A DNA stretch of 27,779 bases from positions 1-27,779 of the forward strand of contig DATFCQ010000308.1 in NCBI GenBank assembly GCA_035252905.1. The letters run 5' to 3'. Within the stretch, counting starts at the first letter, position 1. Each line of letters begins with the position of its first letter. This document shows, piece by piece, positions 20,515 to 27,779 of the stretch. This DNA comes from AP-15 sp035252905. Lineage in GTDB: Bacteria > Pseudomonadota > Alphaproteobacteria > ATCC43930 > CGMCC-115725. The notes under the pieces are model-generated. The model saw nothing but the letters and a program-made list of their open reading frames with translations, ran no database searches and was not told the origin of the DNA. Both the position numbers and the translations under genes were made by a program.

Positions 20515-21135
20515 ATGATCATCGAGATGCGCACCTATACGCTGCAGCCCGGCAGCGTCGCCAGTTTCGAGGAGCGCTTTGCCGAGGCCTTGCCGGGGCG
20601 GGCCAAACTGTCGCCGCTGGCGGCGTTCTGGCACACCGAAGTCGGACCGCTCAACCGGGTGATCCATGTCTGGCCGTATGAGGATCTGGCAGCGCGTACG
20701 CGGATCCGCGCCGAGGCGGGACGGGTCCCGGGGTGGCCGCCCAACACGCGCGAATTTGTCGTCGAGCAGCAGAGCGAGGTGTTTCTGCCGGCGCCGTTCT
20801 CGCCGCCCCTGGAGCCGCGCCAGCTCGGCAACCTCTACGAGATCCGCATCTATACCTTCAAACCGGGCGGCATCCCCGGCGTCATCGAGCGCTGGAGCCC
20901 GCATATTGCCGAGCGCACCAAACTGTCGCCGCTGGTCGGGGCCTGGTATTCCGAACTCGGCGACCTCAACCGCTGGTGCCACATCTGGGCCTACAAGGAC
21001 GCGGCCGAGCGCTTCCGCATTCGCGCCGAGGCGCGCAGCAAAGGAATTTGGCCCCCGCCCGGCGGTGGCGGCGGAATGATGCTGAAGCAGGAGAACATGC
21101 TGGTCGTCCCGGCCTCGTTCTCGCCGCTGCGCTGA
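20515..21135 (+). CDS. Double NIPSNAP domain protein
   Basis: A 206-residue cytosolic protein made of two NIPSNAP domains (PF07978, a ferredoxin-like dimeric alpha/beta-barrel fold). Copy 1 (about 3-90) reads IEMRTYTLQPGSV, then KLSPLAAFWHTEVGPLNRVIHVWPY. Copy 2 (about 108-200) reads YEIRIYTFKPGGI, then KLSPLVGAWYSELGDLNRWCHIWAY; both end in RIRAEA. The shared KLSPL-A-W-E-G-LNR-H-W-Y pattern shows an internal duplication. A GGAGGACAGAAG site precedes ATG 20515. The biochemical role of bacterial NIPSNAPs is mostly unknown; some sit with catabolic and CoA genes. It lies 82 bp after the secreted-protein gene on the same strand, as the last gene of the fumC-to-NIPSNAP run. Confidence 0.9.
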   Translation: MIIEMRTYTLQPGSVASFEERFAEALPGRAKLSPLAAFWHTEVGPLNRVIHVWPYEDLAARTRIRAEAGRVPGWPPNTREFVVEQQSEVFLPAPFSPPLEPRQLGNLYEIRIYTFKPGGIPGVIERWSPHIAERTKLSPLVGAWYSELGDLNRWCHIWAYKDAAERFRIRAEARSKGIWPPPGGGGGMMLKQENMLVVPASFSPLR

Positions 21136-21165
21136 GCGGAAACCTCTCCCCTATTCGCCTTAAAA

Positions 21166-21193
21166 CCCTCTCCCCCCAATTGGGGGGAGAGGG
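21166..21193. repeat. Perfect 28-bp palindrome (CCCTCTCC family)
   Basis: A fully self-complementary 28-bp sequence centred on AATT at 21178-21181, with arms CCCTCTCCCCCC/GGGGGGAGAGGG. It begins 31 bp after the NIPSNAP stop. It shares its outer arms with 9623-9649 and 21247-21271 and belongs to a dispersed palindromic family. Confidence 0.9.
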
Positions 21194-21246
21194 GAGGGTG
21201 GGGGGGGCTGCTCCGGCGCCCGCCCTGTTGCTCCCCCTCACCCCAG

Positions 21247-21271
21247 CCCTCTCCCCCACTGGGGGAGAGGG
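21247..21271. repeat. 25-bp palindrome (CCCTCTCC family)
   Basis: CCCTCTCCCCC-ACT-GGGGGAGAGGG is a second copy of the same palindrome, 53 bp after the first, in the gap between the convergent NIPSNAP and amidohydrolase genes. The pair could act as a transcription stop or as a nucleoid or processing site. Confidence 0.88.
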
Positions 21272-21308
21272 AGAACAAAAGGAGAGAGGAGGACGATAGA
21301 GGCGATGC

Positions 21309-22454
21309 CTAATTAACAAAACGGTAGAGCCGGGCGGCGTTGCCGCAGACGATTTTGTGCTTCTGCGCCGGCGGCAGATTGCCGAGTTCGCGGGCGATGA
21401 CCTGCTGCGAATCCGGCCAGACCCCGTCGGGATGCGGGAAGTCCGAACCCCACATGATGTTGTCCTCGCCGACGTCGTCGACGAGCTTGGCGCCGATCGG
21501 ATCGGTCTGATAGGTGGCGAAGCACTGCCGCCGCCAGTACTCGCTCGGCTTCATCTTCAGGTTGAGGTCGCGGAACTGCTCCTCCCACTCGTCGTCCATG
21601 CGGTTCAGCACATAGGGGATCCAGCCGATCCCGGCCTCGCCGATGACGAGCCTGAGACCGCGATGGCGTTCGAGCGCGCCCGAAAAGATCATCGACAATA
21701 AGACGTCCGCCATATGCATCTGGAATTGCGTGATGCCGGAGGCGCGCGCCGCCAAGGCGACCTTTGGCGCCAGCTTTGAATAGTCGGGCCGGCTGCCGCC
21801 GCCGATCGTATGGAAATGCAGGGGCAGCCCGGTTTCCTCGGCCGCCTGCCAGACCGGTTCCCACCACGGGTCCCACAGCGGCGTCATGTCGTGGCGGCGA
21901 GCGATCTCGACGCCGCGCGCGACGCCCTTCTTGGCGGCGCGCCGGATCTCGGCGGCGGCGGCTTCGGGGCTGTGGTTGGGGATGCAGGCAAGGCCGGCGT
22001 AGCGGTCGGGGTGGGTCGAGCAGAAGCCGGCGAGCCAGTCGTTGTAGATGCGCAGCATCTCGTCCGCGGCTTCGTCGTCCTTCAATCGCATTGTCGCGCC
22101 GAGGATGCCGTAGAGGATCTCGGCCTGGACGCCGTCGCGCTCCTGGTCCTTGAGGCGCAGTTCGGGATCGGTCGGGCGGCGGATGCCCTTCTTGCCGTCG
22201 TCGTAGAGCCCGGTCGAGGCCATCCGGTCGGAGCGGTGGATCTGACCCGGGATATAGGGCCGGCCGGCCGAGCCCATGCCGTTCATCAGGCCGAAATCGG
22301 CCCCCTGCCGGGTGACCCAGCGCTTGCCGGTGTCGCCGTCGGCGACATAGGGCATGCGCTCCTTCATCGCCGCGCTGGCATTCTCGACGAACAATTCGGG
22401 CGGCAGCCAGACGAGATCGACGTGGCAATCGCCGGAGATGACCTCGTATTTCAT
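21309..22454 (-). CDS. Amidohydrolase family 2 protein (ACMSD/decarboxylase-like)
   Basis: A 381-residue TIM-barrel metalloprotein of the amidohydrolase-2 family (PF04909), which includes nonhydrolytic decarboxylases (ACMSD, gamma-resorcylate decarboxylase) and hydrolases. Metal-site features are D9-x-H11-x-D13 (GDCHVD), HFH (H213, H215), a downstream HMAD, GEAGIGWIPY (E273) and the closing Asp D338 in WGSDFPHPDG. This D/H arrangement and the WGSDFPHPDGVWPDS ending are typical of the large uncharacterised group annotated as predicted metal-dependent hydrolases. The ATG at 22454 has GGAGGACAAGGAACG upstream; the frame is open to 22607, but those codons are non-family. It is divergent from the CaiB-type CoA-transferase gene (144-bp gap), which suggests joint control and perhaps a common catabolic route. 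Confidence 0.88.
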   Translation of the reverse strand: MKYEVISGDCHVDLVWLPPELFVENASAAMKERMPYVADGDTGKRWVTRQGADFGLMNGMGSAGRPYIPGQIHRSDRMASTGLYDDGKKGIRRPTDPELRLKDQERDGVQAEILYGILGATMRLKDDEAADEMLRIYNDWLAGFCSTHPDRYAGLACIPNHSPEAAAAEIRRAAKKGVARGVEIARRHDMTPLWDPWWEPVWQAAEETGLPLHFHTIGGGSRPDYSKLAPKVALAARASGITQFQMHMADVLLSMIFSGALERHRGLRLVIGEAGIGWIPYVLNRMDDEWEEQFRDLNLKMKPSEYWRRQCFATYQTDPIGAKLVDDVGEDNIMWGSDFPHPDGVWPDSQQVIARELGNLPPAQKHKIVCGNAARLYRFVN

Positions 22455-22598
22455 CGTTCCTTGTCCTCCGATCCGGGGCAGCGCTCCAGCATGCCAGGGC
22501 GCTCGCCGGCGTGCGATCGAAATCGCTGCCGGCTTGCGCTGCGCGCACGGAACGCCAACAATCGCGCCGTGCACGCCAGAGGAGGCAGGGGCGGGACG

Positions 22599-23804
22599 AT
22601 GGAGCAAAGCGGGGCCAATCGGCCGCTTGCCGATGTGACGGTGCTCGATTTCGGGCAGATCTATCAGGGGCCCTATGCGAGCCTCCTGTTGGCCAAGGCC
22701 GGCGCCTTTGTCATCAAGATCGAGCCGCCCAAGGGCGAACCCGGCCGGCGCCGCGCCGAACCGCCGAAGAGCGCGACCCTGCCCTTTGCGATGCTCAATT
22801 CAAACAAGCACGCAATCACGTTGAACCTGAAGGAGGCGCGCGGCCGCGAATTGTTGTTGGCGATGGCAAAGCGGGCCGACGTCCTGCTGGAAAATTTCGC
22901 CCCCGGCACGATGGACCGGCTCGGCGTCGGCTGGGACCGGCTCAGCAAAATCAACCCGCGTCTCGTCTATGCCTCGGGCACCGGGTTCGGCCTCAGCGGT
23001 CCGGACCGCGACAATCTGGCGATGGATTTCACGATCCAGGCGGTCTCCGGGATCCTCAGCGTGACCGGCTTTCCCGACGGGCCGCCGGTCAAGGCCGGCC
23101 CGACTATCGTCGATTTCATGGGCGGGATCCATCTCTATGCCGGGATCGTGACGGCGCTCTACGAGCGTCGGCGCAGCGGCCAGGGCCGCCTCGTCGAGGT
23201 GGCGATGCAGGAAGCGGTCTACCCGACCCTCGCCGGCAGCTTCGACTATTACTACCGCACCGGCCAGGTGCCGCCGCGCACCGGCAACCGGCAGGCCGGC
23301 CTCAACAGCGCGCCCTACAACGTCTTCCCGGCCGCCGACGGGCACGTCGCGATCCACGTCGTGACCGAGGCGCATTGGCGCAACCTGCTCGCGGCGATGG
23401 GCCGCGCCGATCTCGCCGCCGATCCGCGCTTTTGCGACAACGCCGCCCGCGTCGCCCATCTCGAAGAGACCGAGGCGCTCGTCGCCGACTGGACGCGCAC
23501 CCTCCCGCGGATGGAGGTCTTCGCCCGCTGCAAAGCCTCCCGCATCCCGTGCGCGCCGGTGCGCACCGCGGTCGAGGTCATGAACGACCCGCACATGCAC
23601 GCGCGCGGCATGCTCGAACGCATCGACCATCCCGAATTGGGCCCGATCGTCGTGCCGACGACGCCCTTGCGCCTGCACGGCACCGACCCGGTCCCGACCG
23701 AGCCGGCGCCGCGAATCGGCCAGCACAATGACGAGATCTACGGCGGCTGGCTCGGTCTCTCCGCCGCCGAGATCGCCGGGTTGAAAGAGAGCGGGGTCAT
23801 TTGA
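22599..23804 (+). CDS. CaiB/BaiF family (family III) CoA-transferase
   Basis: A 401-residue family III CoA-transferase, an intertwined dimer in characterised members. N-terminal features are VTVLDFGQIYQGPYASLLLAKAGAFVIKIEPPKGEPGR (about 13-50) and LNSNKHAITLNLK (about 66-78). The catalytic Asp that forms the acyl-aspartyl intermediate is D172 in TIVDFMGGIH. The C-terminal domain has NSAPYNVFPAADGHVAIHV and a GMLERIDHPELG segment. The donor and acceptor acids cannot be read from the sequence. The ATG at 22599 follows GGAGGCAGGGGCGGG; the frame is open back to 21810, but that part is antisense to the amidohydrolase gene. Together with the MaoC and CitE-like genes about 3 kb upstream it could complete activation, hydration and cleavage of a dicarboxylic acid. 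Confidence 0.92.
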   Translation: MEQSGANRPLADVTVLDFGQIYQGPYASLLLAKAGAFVIKIEPPKGEPGRRRAEPPKSATLPFAMLNSNKHAITLNLKEARGRELLLAMAKRADVLLENFAPGTMDRLGVGWDRLSKINPRLVYASGTGFGLSGPDRDNLAMDFTIQAVSGILSVTGFPDGPPVKAGPTIVDFMGGIHLYAGIVTALYERRRSGQGRLVEVAMQEAVYPTLAGSFDYYYRTGQVPPRTGNRQAGLNSAPYNVFPAADGHVAIHVVTEAHWRNLLAAMGRADLAADPRFCDNAARVAHLEETEALVADWTRTLPRMEVFARCKASRIPCAPVRTAVEVMNDPHMHARGMLERIDHPELGPIVVPTTPLRLHGTDPVPTEPAPRIGQHNDEIYGGWLGLSAAEIAGLKESGVI

Positions 23805-23830
23805 GAAAAGCGCAGCGCATTCCGCCGCTC

Positions 23831-25336
23831 TCATCCCTGGTCGAGGCGCAACGGCACAAAGCGCAGATCGCCCTGCCGGTCGACCAATAACAGGATCGAT
23901 TTGCGTCCCGACTTCTTTGCGTCGGCGACCTTTCCGGTCAACTGATCGGGGCGCTTCAATTCCTCCTGGGCGGCTTCCAGGATGACGTCCCCGGGCCGCA
24001 TGCCTTTGGCTGCCGCCGGGCTGTTGGGCGCGACCTCGACGACGACAATCCCTTTCGCCGTGTCGGAAAGCGAGAATTTGTGCCGCAGGTCGGGGGTCAG
24101 GCTGGACAGGGTCAAGCCCAAAGTCCGGGCGGTTGCGGTCGCAGAATCGCCCTCCGGCCTCGCCGTTTTTCGGGCGCTTGCCAATTGCGGAGCGTTTTCG
24201 GCAAGCCGGCCGACCTTGACCCGCAACCGGCGCTGCTGGTGGTCGCGCCACACGGTGAGCGGAACCGTCCGGTCGACCGGGGTTTCGGCGACGAGCCGCG
24301 GCAGGCGGCGCATGTCGGTCACCGCCTTGCCGTTGAAGGTCAGGATCACATCGCCGGGCCGCACGCCGGCGAGCCGCGCCGGCCCGTCCCGCATGACGCT
24401 GGCGACGAGTGCGCCCTCGGCCTTGGCGAGCCCCAGGCTTTCGGCGATCTCCCCGGTCACCTCCTGGATGCGGACGCCGAGCCAGCCGCGATGCACGGTG
24501 TGATCGGGCTCGTTCTTCAATTCCTCGACGACCGCGCGGGCGAGAGAGGAGGGAATGGCGAAACCGATCCCGATCGAGCCGCCCGAGGGCGAGTAGATCG
24601 CGGTGTTGATGCCGATGACCTCGCCGTCCATGTTGAACATCGGCCCGCCCGAATTGCCGCGGTTGATCGGCGCGTCGGTCTGCAGGAAGTCGTCATACGG
24701 CCCGGCGTTGATGTCGCGCTGGCGCGCCGACACGATGCCGGCCGTCACGGTGCCGCCGAGGCCGAATGGGTTGCCGATCGCCAATACCCAGTCGCCGACC
24801 CGCGCCGCATCGCTGTCGCCCCAGACCACCGGAACGAGCTTTTCCGTCGTGTTGACCTTGAGCAGGGCGATGTCGGTCTTCGGGTCGCGGCCGACGAGCT
24901 TTGCCTTCAGATTGGTGTCGTCGTGCAGAATGACGGTGATCTCGTCGGCATCGCCGATCACGTGGTAGTTGGTGACGACATAGCCTGCCGGATCGACGAT
25001 GAACCCCGAGCCGAGCGAAGTGGCGCTGCGCGGCTCGGCGCCGGGCCGACCCTGCTGCGGCGCGTCATGATCGAAGAAGTTGCGGAAGAATTCTTCAAAG
25101 GGCGAATCCGACGGGTTTGAGGATTTGGGACCGGCTTCCCCGGCGTCCGGACGATCGGCTTCGAGCCGCTGCGTCGTCGAGATGTTGACGACCGAGGGCA
25201 GGAGCTTCTCGGCCAGATCGGCAAAGCTGGCGGGGGCGGGCCGCGCCGCCGCGATGCCGGCCGGGGCGAGGCACAACAGGGCGCCGAGGGCCGCGACCGC
25301 AGCATTGTGCGGCAGGCGCTGGAACAGCGGAAGCAC
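23831..25336 (-). CDS. degP: DegP/MucD-type periplasmic serine protease (Do family)
   Basis: A 501-residue HtrA-family protease/chaperone. A signal peptide lies at about 10-32 (AAVAALGALLCLAPAGIAAA). The trypsin-like domain has the catalytic triad H125 (VTNYHVIG), D155 (TDIALLK) and S229 (GNSGGP), and a Q-linker-like DAPQQGRPGAEPRS segment in the activation loop. Two PDZ domains follow, at about 275-365 (GWLGVRIQEVT, VRPGDVILTFNGKAV) and about 400-490 (GIVVVEVAPNSPAAAKGMRPGDVILEAAQEE). The protein degrades misfolded periplasmic proteins. The start is GTG 25336, with an AGGAG site; no ATG fits. It is downstream of DUF2065 in the hflK-hflC-DUF2065-degP order common in alphaproteobacteria, but a 163-bp gap may give it its own promoter. 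Its stop lies in a repeat half shared with 5999-6021. Confidence 0.95.
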   Translation of the reverse strand: MLPLFQRLPHNAAVAALGALLCLAPAGIAAARPAPASFADLAEKLLPSVVNISTTQRLEADRPDAGEAGPKSSNPSDSPFEEFFRNFFDHDAPQQGRPGAEPRSATSLGSGFIVDPAGYVVTNYHVIGDADEITVILHDDTNLKAKLVGRDPKTDIALLKVNTTEKLVPVVWGDSDAARVGDWVLAIGNPFGLGGTVTAGIVSARQRDINAGPYDDFLQTDAPINRGNSGGPMFNMDGEVIGINTAIYSPSGGSIGIGFAIPSSLARAVVEELKNEPDHTVHRGWLGVRIQEVTGEIAESLGLAKAEGALVASVMRDGPARLAGVRPGDVILTFNGKAVTDMRRLPRLVAETPVDRTVPLTVWRDHQQRRLRVKVGRLAENAPQLASARKTARPEGDSATATARTLGLTLSSLTPDLRHKFSLSDTAKGIVVVEVAPNSPAAAKGMRPGDVILEAAQEELKRPDQLTGKVADAKKSGRKSILLLVDRQGDLRFVPLRLDQG

Positions 25337-25356
25337 CGGGAACGACTCCTCTCTGG

Positions 25357-25372
25357 GTCCTCGCGCGAGGAC
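25357..25372. repeat. 16-bp perfect palindrome in the degP leader
   Basis: GTCCTCGCGCGAGGAC is self-complementary and ends 21 bp before the degP GTG start. It could be an operator for a dimeric regulator, or a leader hairpin near the ribosome site. The 163-bp gap also holds two direct copies of CCGTCCCGG (25379-25387 and 25403-25411). I recognise no known motif. Confidence 0.5.
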
Positions 25373-25499
25373 GCGTAGCCGTCCCGGTCGTTAGGAACAC
25401 GGCCGTCCCGGCCGCGACTCACCTGCGGGCGGGACGCCCGCGCGCAATCGAGATTACGCGAGAACCGGATTCTGAACCAGCTTCCCGTCTGCGGCGCGG

Positions 25500-25685
25500 T
25501 CAGCCCCGGACCAGCCAGACCACCGCGACCCCGGCGCAGGCGGCAAAAAGCCCGGCGAGCCGCAGCGCCTGCGGCGGAATTTGCGCCGCCTGCGCCGCCG
25601 CGCGCCGCATGCCCCGGGGAAAGAGCGCGTAGAGCACCCCCTCGATGACCAGAACGAGCCCGAGCGCGGTCCAGAAATCGCTCAC
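25500..25685 (-). CDS. DUF2065 small membrane protein
   Basis: A 61-residue protein with two hydrophobic helices (WTALGLVLVIEGVLYALFP, about 5-23, and ALRLAGLFAACAGVAVVWLV, about 40-59). It matches the DUF2065 (YjeT-like) family in length and in the EGVLYALFPRGMR turn. Function is unknown. The family is regularly found next to hflC and is thought to act at the membrane with the HflKC/FtsH complex. Its ATG overlaps the hflC stop by 4 bp (25682-25685), so translation is coupled. Confidence 0.9.
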   Translation of the reverse strand: MSDFWTALGLVLVIEGVLYALFPRGMRRAAAQAAQIPPQALRLAGLFAACAGVAVVWLVRG

Positions 25686-26626
25686 GGGCGACTGGGCAGC
25701 GTGCGCTTGGCGATCTTTACCGAATCCGGGGTCGCCTCCGCCGATGCCGGGGCATTGCCGAACCCTTCGAGGGTGTCGAAGAAGCGGAAGAACGGGCCGG
25801 CCGGGGTCAGCACGAACGAAGTCTTGGCGCCGGAGAGCGCATCGCGATACGCCTGCATCGAGCGGTAGAAGGCGAAGAACTTCTTGTCCTGCCCGAACGC
25901 CTTGGCGTAGATGCCGATCGCCTCGGCGTCCCCGGCCCCGCGCACCTTCTGGCCGTCGCGCTGGGCATCGGCGAGGATCACGGTCCGTTCGCGGTCGGCG
26001 TTGGCGCGCACGGTCTGCGCCGCCTCGGCGCCTTCGCCGCGATACTGGGCGGCCTGCTGCTGGCGTTCCGAGATCATGCGGGCATAGATCGCCTCGCTGT
26101 TCTCGGGCGGCAGGTCGGCGCGGCGGATGCGCACGTCGACAACGTCGATGCCGAACCCCTTCGCCTCGGCCCGGACATCGTCACGGATCTTGTGCATGAT
26201 CGGCGCGCGCTGCTGCGACAGGAGGGCCGACAGCGGGACATCGCCGATGACCCGCCGGAGACTGCCGCTGACCAGCGCGGCCAGCCGCCCGCGCACCACC
26301 TCCTCGCTCGCCACCGTCTGGAAGAACAGCAGCGGATTGACGATGCGATAGCGGGTATAGGTGTCGACCACGAGCCGCTTCTGATCGGCGGCGATGACCT
26401 CTTCCGGCGGCGGTTCGAGATCGAGCAGGCGCTTGTCGTAGGTTACGACGTTCTCGACGAACGGGCGCTTCCATTCGAGGCCGGGATGGCGCAGGACGCG
26501 CCGCGGCTGGCCGAATTGCAGGACCAGCGCCTGCTGCGTCTGATCGACGACAAAGAACGTGTTCGCCACGACGATGCCGAGGATGATCAGCGCCGCGGCG
26601 ACAAAGGCGAGCGTACGGCGGTTCAT
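25682..26626 (-). CDS. hflC: HflC, SPFH-domain modulator of FtsH
   Basis: A 314-residue membrane-anchored SPFH/band-7 protein. An N-terminal helix (TLAFVAAALIILGIVVANTFFVV, about 5-27) is followed by the HflC-specific start FVVDQTQQALVLQFGQP and the SPFH core (TYTRYRIVNPLLFFQTV, GFGIDVVDVRIRRADLP). A long charged coiled segment (AIYARMISERQQQAAQYRGEGAEAAQTVRANADRE) and the YRSMQAYRDAL element come next. With HflK it forms a large cage around the AAA protease FtsH in the inner membrane and restrains its action on membrane proteins. Its ATG overlaps the hflK stop by 4 bp, and its own stop overlaps the DUF2065 start by 4 bp. Length and order are typical. Confidence 0.97.
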   Translation of the reverse strand: MNRRTLAFVAAALIILGIVVANTFFVVDQTQQALVLQFGQPRRVLRHPGLEWKRPFVENVVTYDKRLLDLEPPPEEVIAADQKRLVVDTYTRYRIVNPLLFFQTVASEEVVRGRLAALVSGSLRRVIGDVPLSALLSQQRAPIMHKIRDDVRAEAKGFGIDVVDVRIRRADLPPENSEAIYARMISERQQQAAQYRGEGAEAAQTVRANADRERTVILADAQRDGQKVRGAGDAEAIGIYAKAFGQDKKFFAFYRSMQAYRDALSGAKTSFVLTPAGPFFRFFDTLEGFGNAPASAEATPDSVKIAKRTLPSRP

Positions 26627-27779
26627 TGGCTGCTCCCGATCGCGGCGGTCGGCGGCGCGGTCGGCACCTGGCTCGAAGTTTGGGCCGGCGCCGCGCTCCC
26701 GCGCCGCGGCGCCGGCGCGCTCTTGCCGCCCTGTCCCCCCAGCCCCGGCAGCGGCAGATAGGGCAACACGCCCTGGGCGCCGAGAGCCCCCTTGTCGATG
26801 ATCACCTTGTTGCTGTTGGCGAGGATCTCCTCCATCGTCTCGATGTAGATCCGCTGCAAGGTGATGTCCTTTGCCGCCGTAAAGGCGCGGTACACCTCGT
26901 CGAAGCGGGCGGCGTCGCCCGCGGCGCGGGCGACGACCTGCTGGCGGTAGGCCTGAGCCTCCTGCGCGATCTTGACGGCGTTGCCGCGCGCCTGCGGGAT
27001 GATGCTGTTGCGGTAAGCCTCGGCCTCGTTGCGCAGCCGGGCGCGGTCGGCGAGCGCGCGCTGCACGTCGCGGAAGGCGTCGATGACCGGTCCCGGCGGG
27101 TCGACCTTCTGCAATTGAACCTGGGTGACTTCGATGCCCGACTTGTAATCGTCGAGCAGGTGCTGCAGCAGTTTCTGCGTCTGGGATTCGATCTGGGCGC
27201 GGCCGGCGGCCAGCGCCGGGGCGAGCGGGGTCTCGCCGATGACCTCGCGCATCGCCCCCTCGGCGGCGGATTTGACGGTCATTTTCGGATCGCGGATGTT
27301 GAACAGATAGGAGCGCGCGTCCTTGATCACCCAGAAGACGGTAAAGTTGATGTCGACAATGTTCTCGTCGCCGGTCAGCATCAGCGATTCATGCGGGACC
27401 TCGACCTTTTCCGGGGTGTGCGTGTTCTCGTTTTCCGCAATGCGATAGCCGACCTCGGTGCGATTGACCCGAGTGACCTTGGGTTCGAGGACGGTTTCGA
27501 TCGGGTTCGGCAGATGGTAATTGAGACCGGGCGAGGTGGTCCGGTTGTAGGCGCCGAAGCGCAATACGATGCCGACCTCGTCCGGCTGCACGACATAAAA
27601 TCCGGTGGCCAGCCAGATCGCGACGATCGCGACGGCGATCAGCGCGAGGCCGGCGCCGCTGCCGAACCCGCCGGGCAGGATGCGGCGGAAGCGATCCTGG
27701 GTGCGGCGCAGCAATTCCTCCAGGTCGGGGGGGCGCGGGCCGCGCGGGCGCGGGCCGGGACCGCCGCCCGGACCGTGCG
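26623..27779 (-). CDS. hflK: HflK, SPFH-domain modulator of FtsH (N-terminus beyond window)
   Basis: The frame stays open to the right window edge, so the true start is missing. An apparent TTG at 27714 is internal, because the codons before it (GPGGGPGPRPRGPRPPDLEE) are the usual Gly/Pro-rich HflK head. A transmembrane helix (LALIAVAIVAIWLATGFYVV) is followed by VQPDEVGIVLRFGAYNRTTSPGLNYHLPNPIETV and the SPFH core with VDINFTVFWVIKDARSYLFNI. The YRNSIIPQARGNAVKIAQEAQAY helix and ETMEEILANSNKVIID come next. The C-terminal tail is low-complexity (Pro, Ala, Ser, Gln rich). It partners HflC in the FtsH-restraining complex. The stop overlaps the hflC start by 4 bp, so hflK, hflC and DUF2065 form one tightly coupled operon. 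Confidence 0.97.
   Translation of the reverse strand, partial: HGPGGGPGPRPRGPRPPDLEELLRRTQDRFRRILPGGFGSGAGLALIAVAIVAIWLATGFYVVQPDEVGIVLRFGAYNRTTSPGLNYHLPNPIETVLEPKVTRVNRTEVGYRIAENENTHTPEKVEVPHESLMLTGDENIVDINFTVFWVIKDARSYLFNIRDPKMTVKSAAEGAMREVIGETPLAPALAAGRAQIESQTQKLLQHLLDDYKSGIEVTQVQLQKVDPPGPVIDAFRDVQRALADRARLRNEAEAYRNSIIPQARGNAVKIAQEAQAYRQQVVARAAGDAARFDEVYRAFTAAKDITLQRIYIETMEEILANSNKVIIDKGALGAQGVLPYLPLPGLGGQGGKSAPAPRRGSAAPAQTSSQVPTAPPTAAIGSSQ

Noticed and set aside
22800..24251. 483-codon minus-strand frame opposite the CoA-transferase
   Set aside because: It is antisense to a well-supported CoA-transferase and overlaps degP in another frame.

Overview
The window (27,779 bp, roughly two-thirds G+C by eye) reads as a chromosomal segment of a high-GC proteobacterium. 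I favour an alphaproteobacterium, possibly Rhodospirillales or a soil Hyphomicrobiales relative. The reasons are the hflK-hflC-DUF2065-degP gene order, a uracil-catabolism upp-urc4-urc1 operon, extragenic palindromic repeats of a type common in that class, and frequent GTG/TTG starts. I see no rRNA, tRNA, CRISPR array, transposase, integrase or prophage gene.

Layout. 1-2504 (all minus): a possible operon of an ureidoglycolate-lyase-like protein, a short-chain dehydrogenase, a Ddn/DUF385 nitroreductase-family protein and an alpha/beta hydrolase cut by the window edge. 2646-2999 (plus): a low-GC DUF1653 gene. 3091-5850 (plus): a shikimate-dehydrogenase-like gene followed by a two-domain 3-dehydroshikimate dehydratase, a likely route from quinate/shikimate-type compounds to protocatechuate. 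6053-7483 (plus): a secreted acid-sphingomyelinase-like phosphodiesterase.

7696-10854 (minus): urc1-urc4-upp, the three-gene core of the URC (non-Rut, non-reductive) uracil degradation pathway. The C-terminus of Urc1 is encoded by an extragenic palindromic repeat. 11167-14643: an uncharacterised radical SAM protein with a Cys-rich tail, a TerC/YjbE-like membrane protein, an MFS transporter and a secreted four-cysteine protein. 14955-16251: a SAM hydroxide adenosyltransferase and a DedA protein whose 3' ends overlap on opposite strands.

16444-21135 (plus): class II fumarase, a DUF1275 membrane protein, a MaoC hydratase, a CitE-like CoA-ester lyase, a secreted protein and a double NIPSNAP protein. 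21309-23804: a divergent amidohydrolase and family III CoA-transferase pair. The CoA-transferase, MaoC and CitE genes could together serve a branched C5-dicarboxylate or acyl-CoA route, but that is inference. 23831-27779 (minus): hflK (5' end missing), hflC, a DUF2065 membrane peptide and a DegP/MucD-type periplasmic protease, the standard membrane protein quality-control operon.

Gaps between genes are short. The larger ones hold inverted repeats: 5902-5979, 7522-7604, 9599-9649, 11023-11110, 14058-14148, 21166-21271 and 25357-25372. No clearly novel multi-gene defence or mobile system is visible. The items most worth a second look are the URC operon with its repeat-encoded tail, the AroE-like/QuiC pair with altered substrate residues, the orphan radical SAM protein, the Cys-nucleophile hydrolase and the low-GC DUF1653 insertion.
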